Origin: Paenisporosarcina macmurdoensis
GTDB lineage: Bacteria; Bacillota; Bacilli; Bacillales_A; Planococcaceae
Length of the DNA stretch: 32,046 nucleotides
Assembly (NCBI RefSeq): GCF_042658845.1
Contig: NZ_JBHSRI010000010.1
Coordinates: 1 to 32,046, forward strand
Direction: 5' to 3'
Part shown: positions 1 through 5,749 of the stretch, piece after piece
Layout of the letters: each line of letters starts with the position of its first letter
How positions within the stretch are numbered: the stretch's first letter is position 1
The notes under the pieces: generated by a model
The model's input: only the letters and a program-made list of their open reading frames with translations
Database searches by the model: none
Told to the model about the DNA's origin: nothing
Made by a program: the position numbers and the translations under genes

Positions 1-1
1 T

Positions 2-106
2 CAAAATGGAGATCTATCTTTTGAACTAAAGGAAGTTATATCTATAGCAAAAGAAACATTAGAAACAATTTCTCCTTTCATAAGGGACTTTAATTTAACT
101 GATTGA
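2..106 (+). CDS. C-terminal end of an unrecognised protein, cut by the window edge
   Basis: An open frame enters from the left edge and ends with TGA at 104-106, giving 34 residues that end FIRDFNLTD. The composition is protein-like, but the piece is too short to assign a family. It is followed by the 87-bp repeat and then array site 1, the same gene-then-site order seen through the next 5 kb. It is therefore probably the cargo of an upstream cassette. Confidence 0.5.
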   Translation, partial: QNGDLSFELKEVISIAKETLETISPFIRDFNLTD

Positions 107-115
107 AGTGCTTTT

Positions 116-202
116 CTTATTCAACTCCCATGAAAATTCAATTCCGTTCTGACTTATTTTCATCCTCTGTGGTGTAGTGTTGGTTTTGCGCTACATGGAT
201 GG
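116..202 (+). repeat. Long structured repeat, copy A, upstream of array site 1
   Basis: This segment is nearly identical to 1253-1340. It contains two nested palindromes: ATGAAAAT pairing with ATTTTCAT, and TGTAGTG (173-179) pairing with CGCTACA (189-195). In copy A the second stem contains a G-U pair where copy B has G-C, which keeps the fold as RNA. It starts CTTATTCAACT, resembling the CTTATTGAACT arm of the array sites. It may be a variant, longer form of the inter-gene element. Confidence 0.75.
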
Positions 203-227
203 CTAACGGGGCAGTTTAGTACAATAA
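203..227 (+). repeat. Array site 1 (simple form)
   Basis: CTAACGGGGCAG followed by TTTAGTACAATAAG. It matches the right half of the consensus array element and lies directly downstream of structured repeat copy A. Confidence 0.7.
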
Positions 228-266
228 GATAAAAAATAAATCAATCATTTTGAAAAGGTGAAGAAA

Positions 267-548
267 ATGAAATGTTTAAAATGTGATGGTTTTAATGAGA
301 AAATATCAATAACATCGCTTTACGAATACTTTAATCTTTTAGAACAACTTAAATTAATAATAAGCCAGGGTACACTGGTACTTACCGAAGGGAATTGTGA
401 TATAGAAGACTTGAAATCTGGTGGGACTTTCCCGAAGGATTATATTTTCCACGCTTTTAAATGTGTAAAGTGCAGTAGAAAATATCAACTTTCAGTTGAA
501 ACTTATCATGGTTCAGGAGGAAAGTGGGATATAAGCGAAAATTTCTAG
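267..548 (+). CDS. Small zinc-ribbon-like protein of unknown function (array cargo 1)
   Basis: This is a 93-residue protein with CxxC pairs at residues 3-6 (CLKC) and 66-69 (CVKC), the spacing expected of a four-cysteine zinc-binding fold. An in-frame GTG at 258 would add three residues. ATG 267 is preferred because AAGGTG (255-260) sits at normal ribosome-site distance before it, whereas the GTG has none. No transmembrane segment is visible. It is the only gene between array sites 1 and 2. The family is not recognised and the zinc-binding role is inferred from the cysteines alone. Confidence 0.65.
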   Translation: MKCLKCDGFNEKISITSLYEYFNLLEQLKLIISQGTLVLTEGNCDIEDLKSGGTFPKDYIFHAFKCVKCSRKYQLSVETYHGSGGKWDISENF

Positions 549-554
549 GTATAG

Positions 555-637
555 AACTAACGGGTGCGTTGATCCAAGAAGGATTAACGCATTTTTTGTG
601 GAACTTATTGTACTAACGCAGCAGTTTAGTTAAAGAA
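555..637 (+). repeat. Array site 2 (composite: terminator plus palindromic site)
   Basis: The left half is AACTAACGGG. Next comes an intrinsic terminator: stem GCGTTGATCC 566-575, loop AAGAA, stem GGATTAACGC 581-590, then a T-run to 597. It ends with the right-hand core ACTAACGCAGCAG-TTTAGTT at 612-631. Confidence 0.85.
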
Positions 638-721
638 CCAGCCTTTTACCTGGTTTTTGGAATCAAATTGAATACTTTCCAGATCGGGGTTTATGTCAGA
701 AATGAATGTGGAGGGAATTGT

Positions 722-949
722 ATGAAAGTCGTTAAAGTTATTTTAAATATTGTAATTCCATTGGTTTTAATGTGGCTAAGTTTCTCAACTATAATGGGGT
801 AAATAGCTGAAAGTCATTCAGCTATTTATGATTATAAATGGTTAGCCTTAATTCTAAGCTTCGGAGGCTATATCCTTCAGTATTCTAGATTTTTTCTTGG
901 TCAAGCAATTGTCGTTGTTGGCATAGTTCTTTGGTTTGTAATATATTAA
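722..949 (+). pseudogene. Small two-helix membrane protein with an in-frame stop (array cargo 2)
   Basis: A GGAGGG ribosome site precedes ATG 722. The frame reads 26 codons (one hydrophobic helix), meets TAA at 800-802, then continues open for 48 codons to TAA 947-949. The second part holds a further strongly hydrophobic stretch ending in VVVGIVLWFVIY. The unbroken reading would be a roughly 75-residue membrane protein. The likely reading is a nonsense mutation in a once-intact gene. A genuine short 26-residue peptide cannot be excluded. The family is not recognised. Confidence 0.5.
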
Positions 950-1008
950 TATAATTTAATGAGACATATCAGAAAAAACAGGTAGTGGATGAAATTTACC
1001 TTCTTCAG

Positions 1009-1028
1009 CTAACGGGTGCTTCAATAAG
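1009..1028 (+). repeat. Array site 3 (short, partly deleted form)
   Basis: CTAACGGGTGCTTCAATAAG joins the left half of a composite site directly to the right arm end TTCAATAAG. The terminator and most of the core are missing. It looks like an internal deletion of the composite form. Confidence 0.55.
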
Positions 1029-1055
1029 TTCTCACTAAATTGGGGAGGTATTTAA

Positions 1056-1235
1056 ATGAAAAAGTTTTTTGATGAATTTCTCATAGGCAGTGTACTGATT
1101 ATTTGTGGAATCTTACTTCTAATAATTAATTATGGCAAACCCTTTAATCAAGTTGAAGACTCATTAGTCTTCGGCTACATATTTATTTTTGGCGGAATTA
1201 TATACATACTGTTTAAAGCTATACAGAAACGGTAG
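1056..1235 (+). CDS. Two-helix membrane protein, 59 aa, unknown function (array cargo 3)
   Basis: ATG 1056 follows GGGGAGG at good spacing, and the frame ends with TAG 1233-1235. The protein begins MKKFFDEFLIGSV and has two hydrophobic segments, around residues 10-26 and 38-54, separated by a short polar loop. It is the sole gene between array site 3 and structured repeat copy B. No family is recognised. Confidence 0.65.
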   Translation: MKKFFDEFLIGSVLIICGILLLIINYGKPFNQVEDSLVFGYIFIFGGIIYILFKAIQKR

Positions 1236-1252
1236 CTCTTAATTAATATGTA

Positions 1253-1340
1253 CTTATTCAACTCCCATGAAAATTCAGTTTCGTTCTGCACTTATTTTCA
1301 TCCTCTGTGGTGTAGCGATGGTTTTTCGCTACATGGATGG
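1253..1340 (+). repeat. Long structured repeat, copy B
   Basis: Second copy of the element at 116-202. Stems are ATGAAAAT 1267-1274 with ATTTTCAT 1294-1301, and TGTAGCG 1311-1317 with CGCTACA 1327-1333. It ends ACATGGATGG and runs straight into array site 4. An open frame drawn through this segment (1248-1445) runs through the repeat and the terminator and is not a gene. Confidence 0.8.
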
Positions 1341-1425
1341 CTAACGGGTGCGTTGATCCAAGAAGGATTAACGCTTTTTTTGTTGAACTTATTGAACTAC
1401 CACAGCAGGTTAGTGCAACAACAAG
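1340..1425 (+). repeat. Array site 4 (composite)
   Basis: CTAACGGGTG, then terminator stem 1350-1359 / 1365-1374 with a T-run, then CTTATTGAACTACCACAGCAG and GGTTAGTGCAACAACAAGG. The core is slightly diverged (ACTACCA for ACTAACG). Confidence 0.85.
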
Positions 1426-1462
1426 GTATAATTTTTCCAGGCTAAGTATAGGGGGATTTTGA

Positions 1463-1609
1463 ATGGATTTGTTATTTGTAATATTGCTGTTGGCAGTATT
1501 AATTGCAATATATGATTTGATTAGACGAATAAATAATAATGTGCTAAAACAAGCAGAAGAACTAAAGAAACTAAGAGAAGATTTGCATAAAAATAATATT
1601 GAAAATTAG
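1463..1609 (+). CDS. Single-helix membrane protein with basic/coiled tail, 48 aa (array cargo 4)
   Basis: A GGGGG ribosome site (1451-1455) precedes ATG 1463, and the frame ends with TAG 1607-1609. Residues 1-20 form one hydrophobic helix. The remainder is charged and helix-prone, with leucines spaced as in a short coiled coil (QAEELKKLREDL). Small proteins of this layout are common in Bacillales, but no specific family is recognised. It lies between array sites 4 and 5. Confidence 0.6.
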   Translation: MDLLFVILLLAVLIAIYDLIRRINNNVLKQAEELKKLREDLHKNNIEN

Positions 1610-1622
1610 TTATTCTTGTTTC

Positions 1623-1647
1623 ACTAACGCAGCAGTTTAGTTGAACA
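1623..1647 (+). repeat. Array site 5 (simple form)
   Basis: ACTAACGCAGCAG then TTTAGTTGAAC. No terminator hairpin precedes it. Confidence 0.8.
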
Positions 1648-1674
1648 AGTAAAGGAAAATAAAAGGAGTAAGTT

Positions 1675-2151
1675 ATGGAAACTAAAATGTTGTATTATAA
1701 AATATTTGAAAAGAAAGTGGAACCTGTCGATTATGTTAATTGGGCTATCAAAATGTTAGAAAATAGTGATACATCTACATCCCTAAGTATTCTTTCTTCC
1801 CTAAGTGAACCTCTAAATATTTTTGAGGTAGAAAATTATTTCAATAGAGCAGTAAGAGAATTAGGTATGGAAGAACCCTCGCAGGATGATTGTTCTAAGT
1901 ATTACTTTTGGTATTTGGTAAAACAAATAACAGATAATGAATCTAATGCAATTAACTATGCATATGAAATTTATCAGGTAGTTCGTGAAGAATTTGTTAG
2001 CGAAGAATTAAATGTATGGTATGAGATTAGTGTAATGATAGACGACTATCAATATGGCGATAATGTAGAGGGAATTACAAGGGAAGCTCTAATTACATTG
2101 ATCGTAAAGGAAGCAAAGAAACAATTAAAATGTAACATCTTATTGAACTAA
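1675..2151 (+). CDS. Acidic helical cytoplasmic protein, 158 aa, unknown (array cargo 5)
   Basis: ATG 1675 follows AAAAGGAG. The protein is acidic, soluble-looking and predicted mainly helical, with no membrane segment. Its size and composition are like those of contact-toxin immunity proteins, and another cassette carries a barstar-like protein, but no motif supports that assignment. The stop TAA (2149-2151) is the TAA inside the ACTAACG of array site 6. The last residues (ILLN) are thus encoded at the junction with the repeat. A later ATG in codon 4 is possible. Confidence 0.65.
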   Translation: METKMLYYKIFEKKVEPVDYVNWAIKMLENSDTSTSLSILSSLSEPLNIFEVENYFNRAVRELGMEEPSQDDCSKYYFWYLVKQITDNESNAINYAYEIYQVVREEFVSEELNVWYEISVMIDDYQYGDNVEGITREALITLIVKEAKKQLKCNILLN

Positions 2152-2170
2152 CGGGGCAGTTTAGTTGAAC
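2139..2170 (+). repeat. Array site 6 (simple form) overlapping the stop of cargo 5
   Basis: CTTATTGAACTAACGGGG then CAGTTTAGTTGAAC. The left arm is intact, and the GGGG core looks like a hybrid between composite-left (CGGG) and simple-right (GCAG) sequence. Confidence 0.8.
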
Positions 2171-2207
2171 AAAAAAAGAATCTAATAAAATGCAAGGGGG
2201 TTCTAGA

Positions 2208-2480
2208 ATGGGATTGTTTTTTGAAAAAAGGGTAAAAAAGAAAAGTTCAAAACCATTTATTATTATAAAAATTTTAATCAGCATAGCATCTTTGTTTATG
2301 TTGGTAATGGGCATAGTCAAGGATAATAATTTCTATTTTGTTTGGTTATTCGGCATATTAGGGGTTGGTTCAATTATAGATGGGATTGAAAGTTATTTTC
2401 AAAAAGAAGATAAAAGGGTCTATCTTCTGGATTTTGGATTTGGAGTTATATTGTTTATGTTAGCATTTCAATTTTCTTAG
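2208..2480 (+). CDS. Three-helix membrane protein, 90 aa, unknown (array cargo 6)
   Basis: AAGGGGG (2194-2200) is correctly spaced for ATG 2208. The upstream in-frame ATG 2190 lies before that ribosome site and is rejected. A basic N-terminus (FFEKRVKKKSSK) is followed by hydrophobic stretches near residues 17-36, 40-57 and 73-89. A short FQKEDKRVYLLDFGFG loop precedes the last helix. It resembles small Bacillus membrane proteins of unknown function, but no family name can be given with confidence. Confidence 0.65.
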   Translation: MGLFFEKRVKKKSSKPFIIIKILISIASLFMLVMGIVKDNNFYFVWLFGILGVGSIIDGIESYFQKEDKRVYLLDFGFGVILFMLAFQFS

Positions 2481-2488
2481 TAATTTTT

Positions 2489-2573
2489 ACTAACGGGGGC
2501 GTTGATCCAAGAAGGATTAACGCATTTTTTGTTGTACTTATTGTACTAACGAAGCAGATTAGTTTAACAAGGG
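2489..2573 (+). repeat. Array site 7 (composite)
   Basis: ACTAACGGGGG, terminator stem 2499-2508 / 2514-2523 with T-run to 2530, then CTTATTGTACTAACGAAGCAG and ATTAGTTTAACAAGGG. Confidence 0.85.
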
Positions 2574-2598
2574 AAATTTATAGATTGGGGGAGAAAGA

Positions 2599-2868
2599 AT
2601 GAAAAGGACAATAATTGGCGGTTTTATAATGTTAGGGGGATTATTTACTACATTAACTATAATTTTGGCGGCAGTAACATATATTCCTAGCATGACTGGT
2701 TGGTCTGGTTCACAGTTGTGGTATGCAATTTTTGGAGAAAAGCAATATGGGGATGATGTTGTTCAAAGTTTATTTCTAGGTTTCCCATTTGTTGTAGGAT
2801 TGTTGATGTCGATTTTAGGGCTAGTAATACTAGTAATGGAGTATTTTGACAAGTCTTTTTTAAAGTGA
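2599..2868 (+). CDS. Two-helix membrane protein, 89 aa, unknown (array cargo 7)
   Basis: TTGGGGGAGA precedes ATG 2599. Helices are at about residues 4-28 and 57-83, with an outside-type loop rich in W, G and Y between them (TGWSGSQLWYAIFGEKQYGDD, in part). The protein ends with a charged tail (EYFDKSFLK). Array site 8 begins immediately downstream. No family is recognised. Confidence 0.65.
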   Translation: MKRTIIGGFIMLGGLFTTLTIILAAVTYIPSMTGWSGSQLWYAIFGEKQYGDDVVQSLFLGFPFVVGLLMSILGLVILVMEYFDKSFLK

Positions 2869-2874
2869 GTTTTT

Positions 2875-2958
2875 ACTAACGGGTGCGTTGATCCCAGAAG
2901 GATTAACGCTTTTTTTGTTGAACTAATTGCACTAACGCAGCAGGTTAGTTCAAATAAG
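2875..2958 (+). repeat. Array site 8 (composite)
   Basis: ACTAACGGGTG, terminator stem 2885-2894 / 2900-2909 (loop CAGAA instead of AAGAA) with T-run, then ATTGCACTAACGCAGCAG and GTTAGTTCAAATAAG. Confidence 0.85.
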
Positions 2959-3065
2959 AATACCGAAATTTATTGGATATTATTGAAAGCATCACTCACA
3001 TATCTAGGGAAGTATTAAGAATTCACAAAACTACTTTGAAAATAAAATTAAGGGAGGAAAAATCA

Positions 3066-3476
3066 TTGAATGAAGAAATTAATCGTTTGGTCAATGTTGA
3101 TAAAAATGAAATCAATGAGCTAAAACATAATATCTCTAAAGATAAAATTCATATGGTTGAACTTGATGGAAAATGTATTCATTCTTGGATTGATTATATC
3201 TCTGCAATGCAAACTAAATTTAAATTTCCAACATCTTGCATGGACAGTTTCGATAGATATCTGGATTGGATAACAGATTTGCATTGGTTAGGCGACAAGG
3301 AACAATTGATACTGATAATCCATAACTATAATGAATTTATTAAAGATGATCCTTTGATGAAAAAAAACATAATAACGACACTTGAAGATCATGTTTTACC
3401 TTTTTGGGAGGTCGAAGTGGAACATGTTGTTGTTGGGGGAAGAAGAAAGTCTTTTATGGTTTATTTGGTGGAATAA
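3066..3476 (+). CDS. Barstar-family (barnase-inhibitor-like) immunity protein (array cargo 8)
   Basis: Barstar-family proteins bind and block secreted RNases of the barnase type, and many serve as immunity proteins to polymorphic toxins. The match is in the pattern VELDGKCIHSW...FKFP...SFDRYLDWITDLHWL...LILIIHNY (about residues 28-90), followed by a helix and a final strand. The frame is open from TTG 2973, but no ribosome site precedes it. AGGGAGG at 3051-3057 is ideally placed for TTG 3066, giving 136 residues; I chose that start. The N-terminal 25 residues are extra and helical. No cognate toxin lies in the window, so it is an orphan immunity gene here. The family call rests on pattern recognition, not a search. 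Confidence 0.65.
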   Translation: MNEEINRLVNVDKNEINELKHNISKDKIHMVELDGKCIHSWIDYISAMQTKFKFPTSCMDSFDRYLDWITDLHWLGDKEQLILIIHNYNEFIKDDPLMKKNIITTLEDHVLPFWEVEVEHVVVGGRRKSFMVYLVE

Positions 3477-3525
3477 GAGCAGGTCTTTTCACTTGGGAAT
3501 TGTGATACATATCTGAAAGATCATC

Positions 3526-3557
3526 TTCAACTAACGCAGCAGGTTAGTTCAATAAGG
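3526..3557 (+). repeat. Array site 9 (simple form)
   Basis: TTCAACTAACGCAGCAG then GTTAGTTCAATAAGG: AACTAAC and GTTAGTT pair around GCAGCAG. No terminator-like stem lies directly upstream. Confidence 0.85.
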
Positions 3558-3666
3558 ATTTTTTACTGTTATTGGAACTTCATTGGTTGAATTAACGTAT
3601 TCATTACAAGAGGATTGAATTTTGAGGTAAGTCTAATAAAAGATATTTGCTTAAAAAGGGGGAATT

Positions 3667-4080
3667 ATGAATTTGAAACATAAAGACGAGGTTGTTGAAT
3701 ATGAGAAAAAGAGATTTTACAGAAATTTATTAAAGGGATTATTAATAGTGGGTTTAGTCTTTGTTTCAGTAGTAGGGTATGGAGTTTACTGGGCATTCTT
3801 TGATATGAATAGGTTACCGACAGGCGAATATGTCACAGAAGAAACGTCACCTAATGGAAAATACACTTTAAAAGCTTATGTCACCAATGGGGGAGCAACA
3901 ACTTCATATTCTGTTCGTGGTGAGTTGGTATTTAATGAAAAAGATAATAAATCCAAAAATATCTATTGGAACTATCGAGAAGATACTGCAAATATTTCTT
4001 GGACAGACAATAACACGGTGATAATTAACGGACATACGTTAGATGTGCCAAGTGATAAATTCGATTTTAGAAATCAATAA
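3667..4080 (+). CDS. DUF5412 family membrane-anchored protein (array cargo 9)
   Basis: AAAAAGGGGG precedes ATG 3667. The 137-residue protein has a basic N-terminus, one membrane helix at about residues 21-45, then an extracytoplasmic domain. That domain has the hallmark pattern of the DUF5412 family: SPNGKYTLKAYVTNGGATT, the RGELVF strand, NIYWNYRED and VIINGHTLDVP. The function of the family is unknown to me. Genes of this type occur as singletons in Bacillales. Here it lies alone between array sites 9 and 10. Confidence 0.7.
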   Translation: MNLKHKDEVVEYEKKRFYRNLLKGLLIVGLVFVSVVGYGVYWAFFDMNRLPTGEYVTEETSPNGKYTLKAYVTNGGATTSYSVRGELVFNEKDNKSKNIYWNYREDTANISWTDNNTVIINGHTLDVPSDKFDFRNQ

Positions 4081-4092
4081 TGACCTTTTTTC

Positions 4093-4125
4093 TTCAACTA
4101 ACGTAAGCAGGTTAGTTCAATAAGG
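4093..4125 (+). repeat. Array site 10 (simple form)
   Basis: TTCAACTAACGTAAGCAG then GTTAGTTCAATAAGGG. The core is one base longer than at site 9, but the arms are intact. Confidence 0.85.
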
Positions 4126-4171
4126 GAAATGATGTTATTATATTACGAAGTTTAAGAATGAAGGTGAACTG

Positions 4172-4606
4172 ATGGAAAGTAACGATAAACATTATATAAC
4201 CTTTGGTGCTGACATAGGAGATGTAAATGCAGGTAAAGTTGTTGGACCTCACCTTTTTGAATTAAGGAAATTAATATATAGGTTTTGCGACAAAATATAT
4301 TGTGAAGAGATTGATGAAATTGCACCAATTCTCCGCGTAGATGGTGACTTGGCGTACTGGGAGTTTGAAGGTTGTGAGAAATTACGACTTAGTAAAAAAT
4401 ATCGATATATTACAATTGATGTTGGTATGCCACGCTCAAAATGGGAAGGACTTAATGGAATAGAGATTAAAAATTATCTTATTGATAACCTAAAAGAAGC
4501 ATTAGAATTAATGGTAAAAAGATTAAAAAAAGAAAAATACAAGGTAAATGAAAATGAATTATGGACTGATTTTGCAAAAGTAGAAGGAGAATTCTTATTC
4601 GACTAA
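4172..4606 (+). CDS. Soluble alpha/beta protein, 144 aa, unknown; possible immunity protein (array cargo 10)
   Basis: AAGGTGAAC precedes ATG 4172. The N-terminal half alternates strands and short helices and includes ILRVDGDLAYWEFEG and YRYITIDVGMP. The C-terminal third is a long basic helix (LKEALELMVKRLKKEKYKV). Size and layout recall several small bacterial immunity-protein families, but I cannot name one. The stop TAA lies inside the GACTAACG start of array site 11, so the final Asp codon and the stop come from the junction. Confidence 0.6.
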   Translation: MESNDKHYITFGADIGDVNAGKVVGPHLFELRKLIYRFCDKIYCEEIDEIAPILRVDGDLAYWEFEGCEKLRLSKKYRYITIDVGMPRSKWEGLNGIEIKNYLIDNLKEALELMVKRLKKEKYKVNENELWTDFAKVEGEFLFD

Positions 4607-4684
4607 CGAGTGCGTTGATCCAAGAAGGATTAACGCATTTTTTGTTGAACTTATTGAACTAACGCCGCAGGTTACTTCAACAAG
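4602..4684 (+). repeat. Array site 11 (composite)
   Basis: ACTAACGAGTG, terminator stem 4612-4621 / 4627-4636 with T-run, then CTTATTGAACTAACGCCGCAG and GTTACTTCAACAAGG. Confidence 0.85.
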
Positions 4685-4731
4685 GAATTGAATGAACTGC
4701 TAACGAATAAAGGTTAATAGGAGGGATTCAC

Positions 4732-4905
4732 TTGGAAGAACTTCCATATGTAATTATAGTTTCCATTGCAACGATTATTAGTTGGATTGATTATAAAAAG
4801 AAGGTTAAGAAAGCTGAAAGCGAAGAAGAAATAAGAAAGGCATTAGTTCCTTTTATACTAGTAATGGTTTTATTTCTTATATCTATTTCAATGTTTTTTA
4901 CTTAA
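4732..4905 (+). CDS. Two-helix membrane protein, 57 aa, unknown (array cargo 11)
   Basis: A GGAGGG ribosome site (4720-4725) precedes TTG 4732. Hydrophobic helices at about residues 4-18 and 38-56 flank a strongly charged loop (DYKKKVKKAESEEEIRK). The TAA stop at 4903-4905 is the last bases before ACTAACG of array site 12. No family is recognised. Confidence 0.6.
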   Translation: MEELPYVIIVSIATIISWIDYKKKVKKAESEEEIRKALVPFILVMVLFLISISMFFT

Positions 4906-4990
4906 ACTAACGAAGTGCTTGAGTTGAAGATCCTTGGGTGTATATAACTCTTTTTCTAATTAAACTAACGCAGCTAGTTTAGTTCAACAC
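4904..4990 (+). repeat. Array site 12 (composite, diverged middle)
   Basis: AAACTAACGAAGTGC, then a different and weaker hairpin (GAGTT 4921-4925 with AACTC 4946-4950, followed by TTTTT), then TTAAACTAACGCAGCTAG and TTTAGTTCAAC. The outer site is conserved while the internal terminator has been replaced or has diverged. Confidence 0.7.
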
Positions 4991-5063
4991 CAGTACGTGT
5001 TAAACTGAGACAATTTAAAAAATCTAAGCTATATTGCTGTTTAGCAAACAGAAGTGAAAATTA

Positions 5064-5300
5064 TTGATTATTGAAATAGACGGTTATTTACATCAAGCTC
5101 TACTTACAGGAAAAAAATGTACTAAAAAGCAATTAAAACAAAAGTATCTTGAAGCAAAAGAACTAACTTATGAAATAAGCGACATCCCCAATGTGTTTTG
5201 TAGGCTTCATAATTTTGAACATATTCTTTTTGATAGCAAAATAAAAGTTGATTTTGTTATAGACACCGACACAGATAGAATTTATACACCCTCTTATTAA
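5064..5300 (+). CDS. Small soluble protein, 78 aa, unknown (array cargo 12)
   Basis: The frame opens at TTG 5064 with only a weak ribosome site (GAAGTGA), so the start is uncertain. The protein mixes a lysine-rich helix (CTKKQLKQKYLEAKELTYE) with a C-terminal strand-rich part ending DFVIDTDTDRIYTPSY. There is no membrane segment and no recognised family. TAA 5298-5300 directly precedes the last array half-site. Confidence 0.5.
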   Translation: MIIEIDGYLHQALLTGKKCTKKQLKQKYLEAKELTYEISDIPNVFCRLHNFEHILFDSKIKVDFVIDTDTDRIYTPSY

Positions 5301-5316
5301 ACTAACGGGTGCGTTA
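5299..5316 (+). repeat. Array site 13 (left half only, end of array)
   Basis: AAACTAACGGGTGCGTT is the left end of a composite site. It breaks off before GATCC, and no terminator or right-hand core follows. It marks the right boundary of the array. Confidence 0.65.
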
Positions 5317-5351
5317 CTTAAAGATTCGGAATTCGAATTAAATAACTTTAA

Positions 5352-5387
5352 AGAGCCTTACTACATAATCGAATGTGGTAAGGCTCT
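5352..5387. terminator. Stem-loop at the end of the array
   Basis: AGAGCCTTAC (5352-5361) pairs perfectly with GTAAGGCTCT (5378-5387). There is no clean T-run on the + side, so it may be a weak terminator or only a structured boundary. Confidence 0.5.
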
Positions 5388-5749
5388 ATCTTATAGAAGA
5401 AGATTAAATGACTTTATTAATTCTATACAGGTGACAAAGGAACTTTAAAACTACTTCCTGGTAGACAGAAGCACCATGTTTAAGTATAAAGAAGAAAAAA
5501 AGTATGCTTTTCAGGTAATAATTTTATTGCTAAATGAGCTTATAGATCGGCATATGTTATATTGATAATGTAAATTAGGTTAGTCGCAATCAGTGTACTG
5601 CCTATAGTGGGCAGGTTTGTCCAACTAGAAAATTTTGATAATGAATTAGTAGTCGGTGAGTATGAAAAACAGAATGAAGTGGCTTAAAAATAAAAGGATT
5701 AACTATAAACATGAGGATAGGCGCGTGAATCGCTACTAAAGGTGAATAA
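5388..5749. other. Intergenic stretch with possible gene debris
   Basis: No complete gene is visible. A short protein-like frame around 5596-5688 (CTGCCTATAGTGGG onward) ends in TAA and may be the tail of a lost gene. It lacks a start and a ribosome site. Confidence 0.3.

Noticed and set aside
1248..1445. 65-codon open frame
   Set aside because: It runs through the long structured repeat and the terminator of site 4 and has no ribosome site.
203..5316. CRISPR array
   Set aside because: Repeats are 20-85 bases, 200-600 bases apart with genes between them, and vary in length; there are no uniform spacers and no cas genes.
203..5316. Classical integron with attC sites
   Set aside because: The site ends do not fit RYYYAAC/GTTRRRY, and no integrase or attI is in the window. 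The similarity is in layout only, so I report it as cassette-like.
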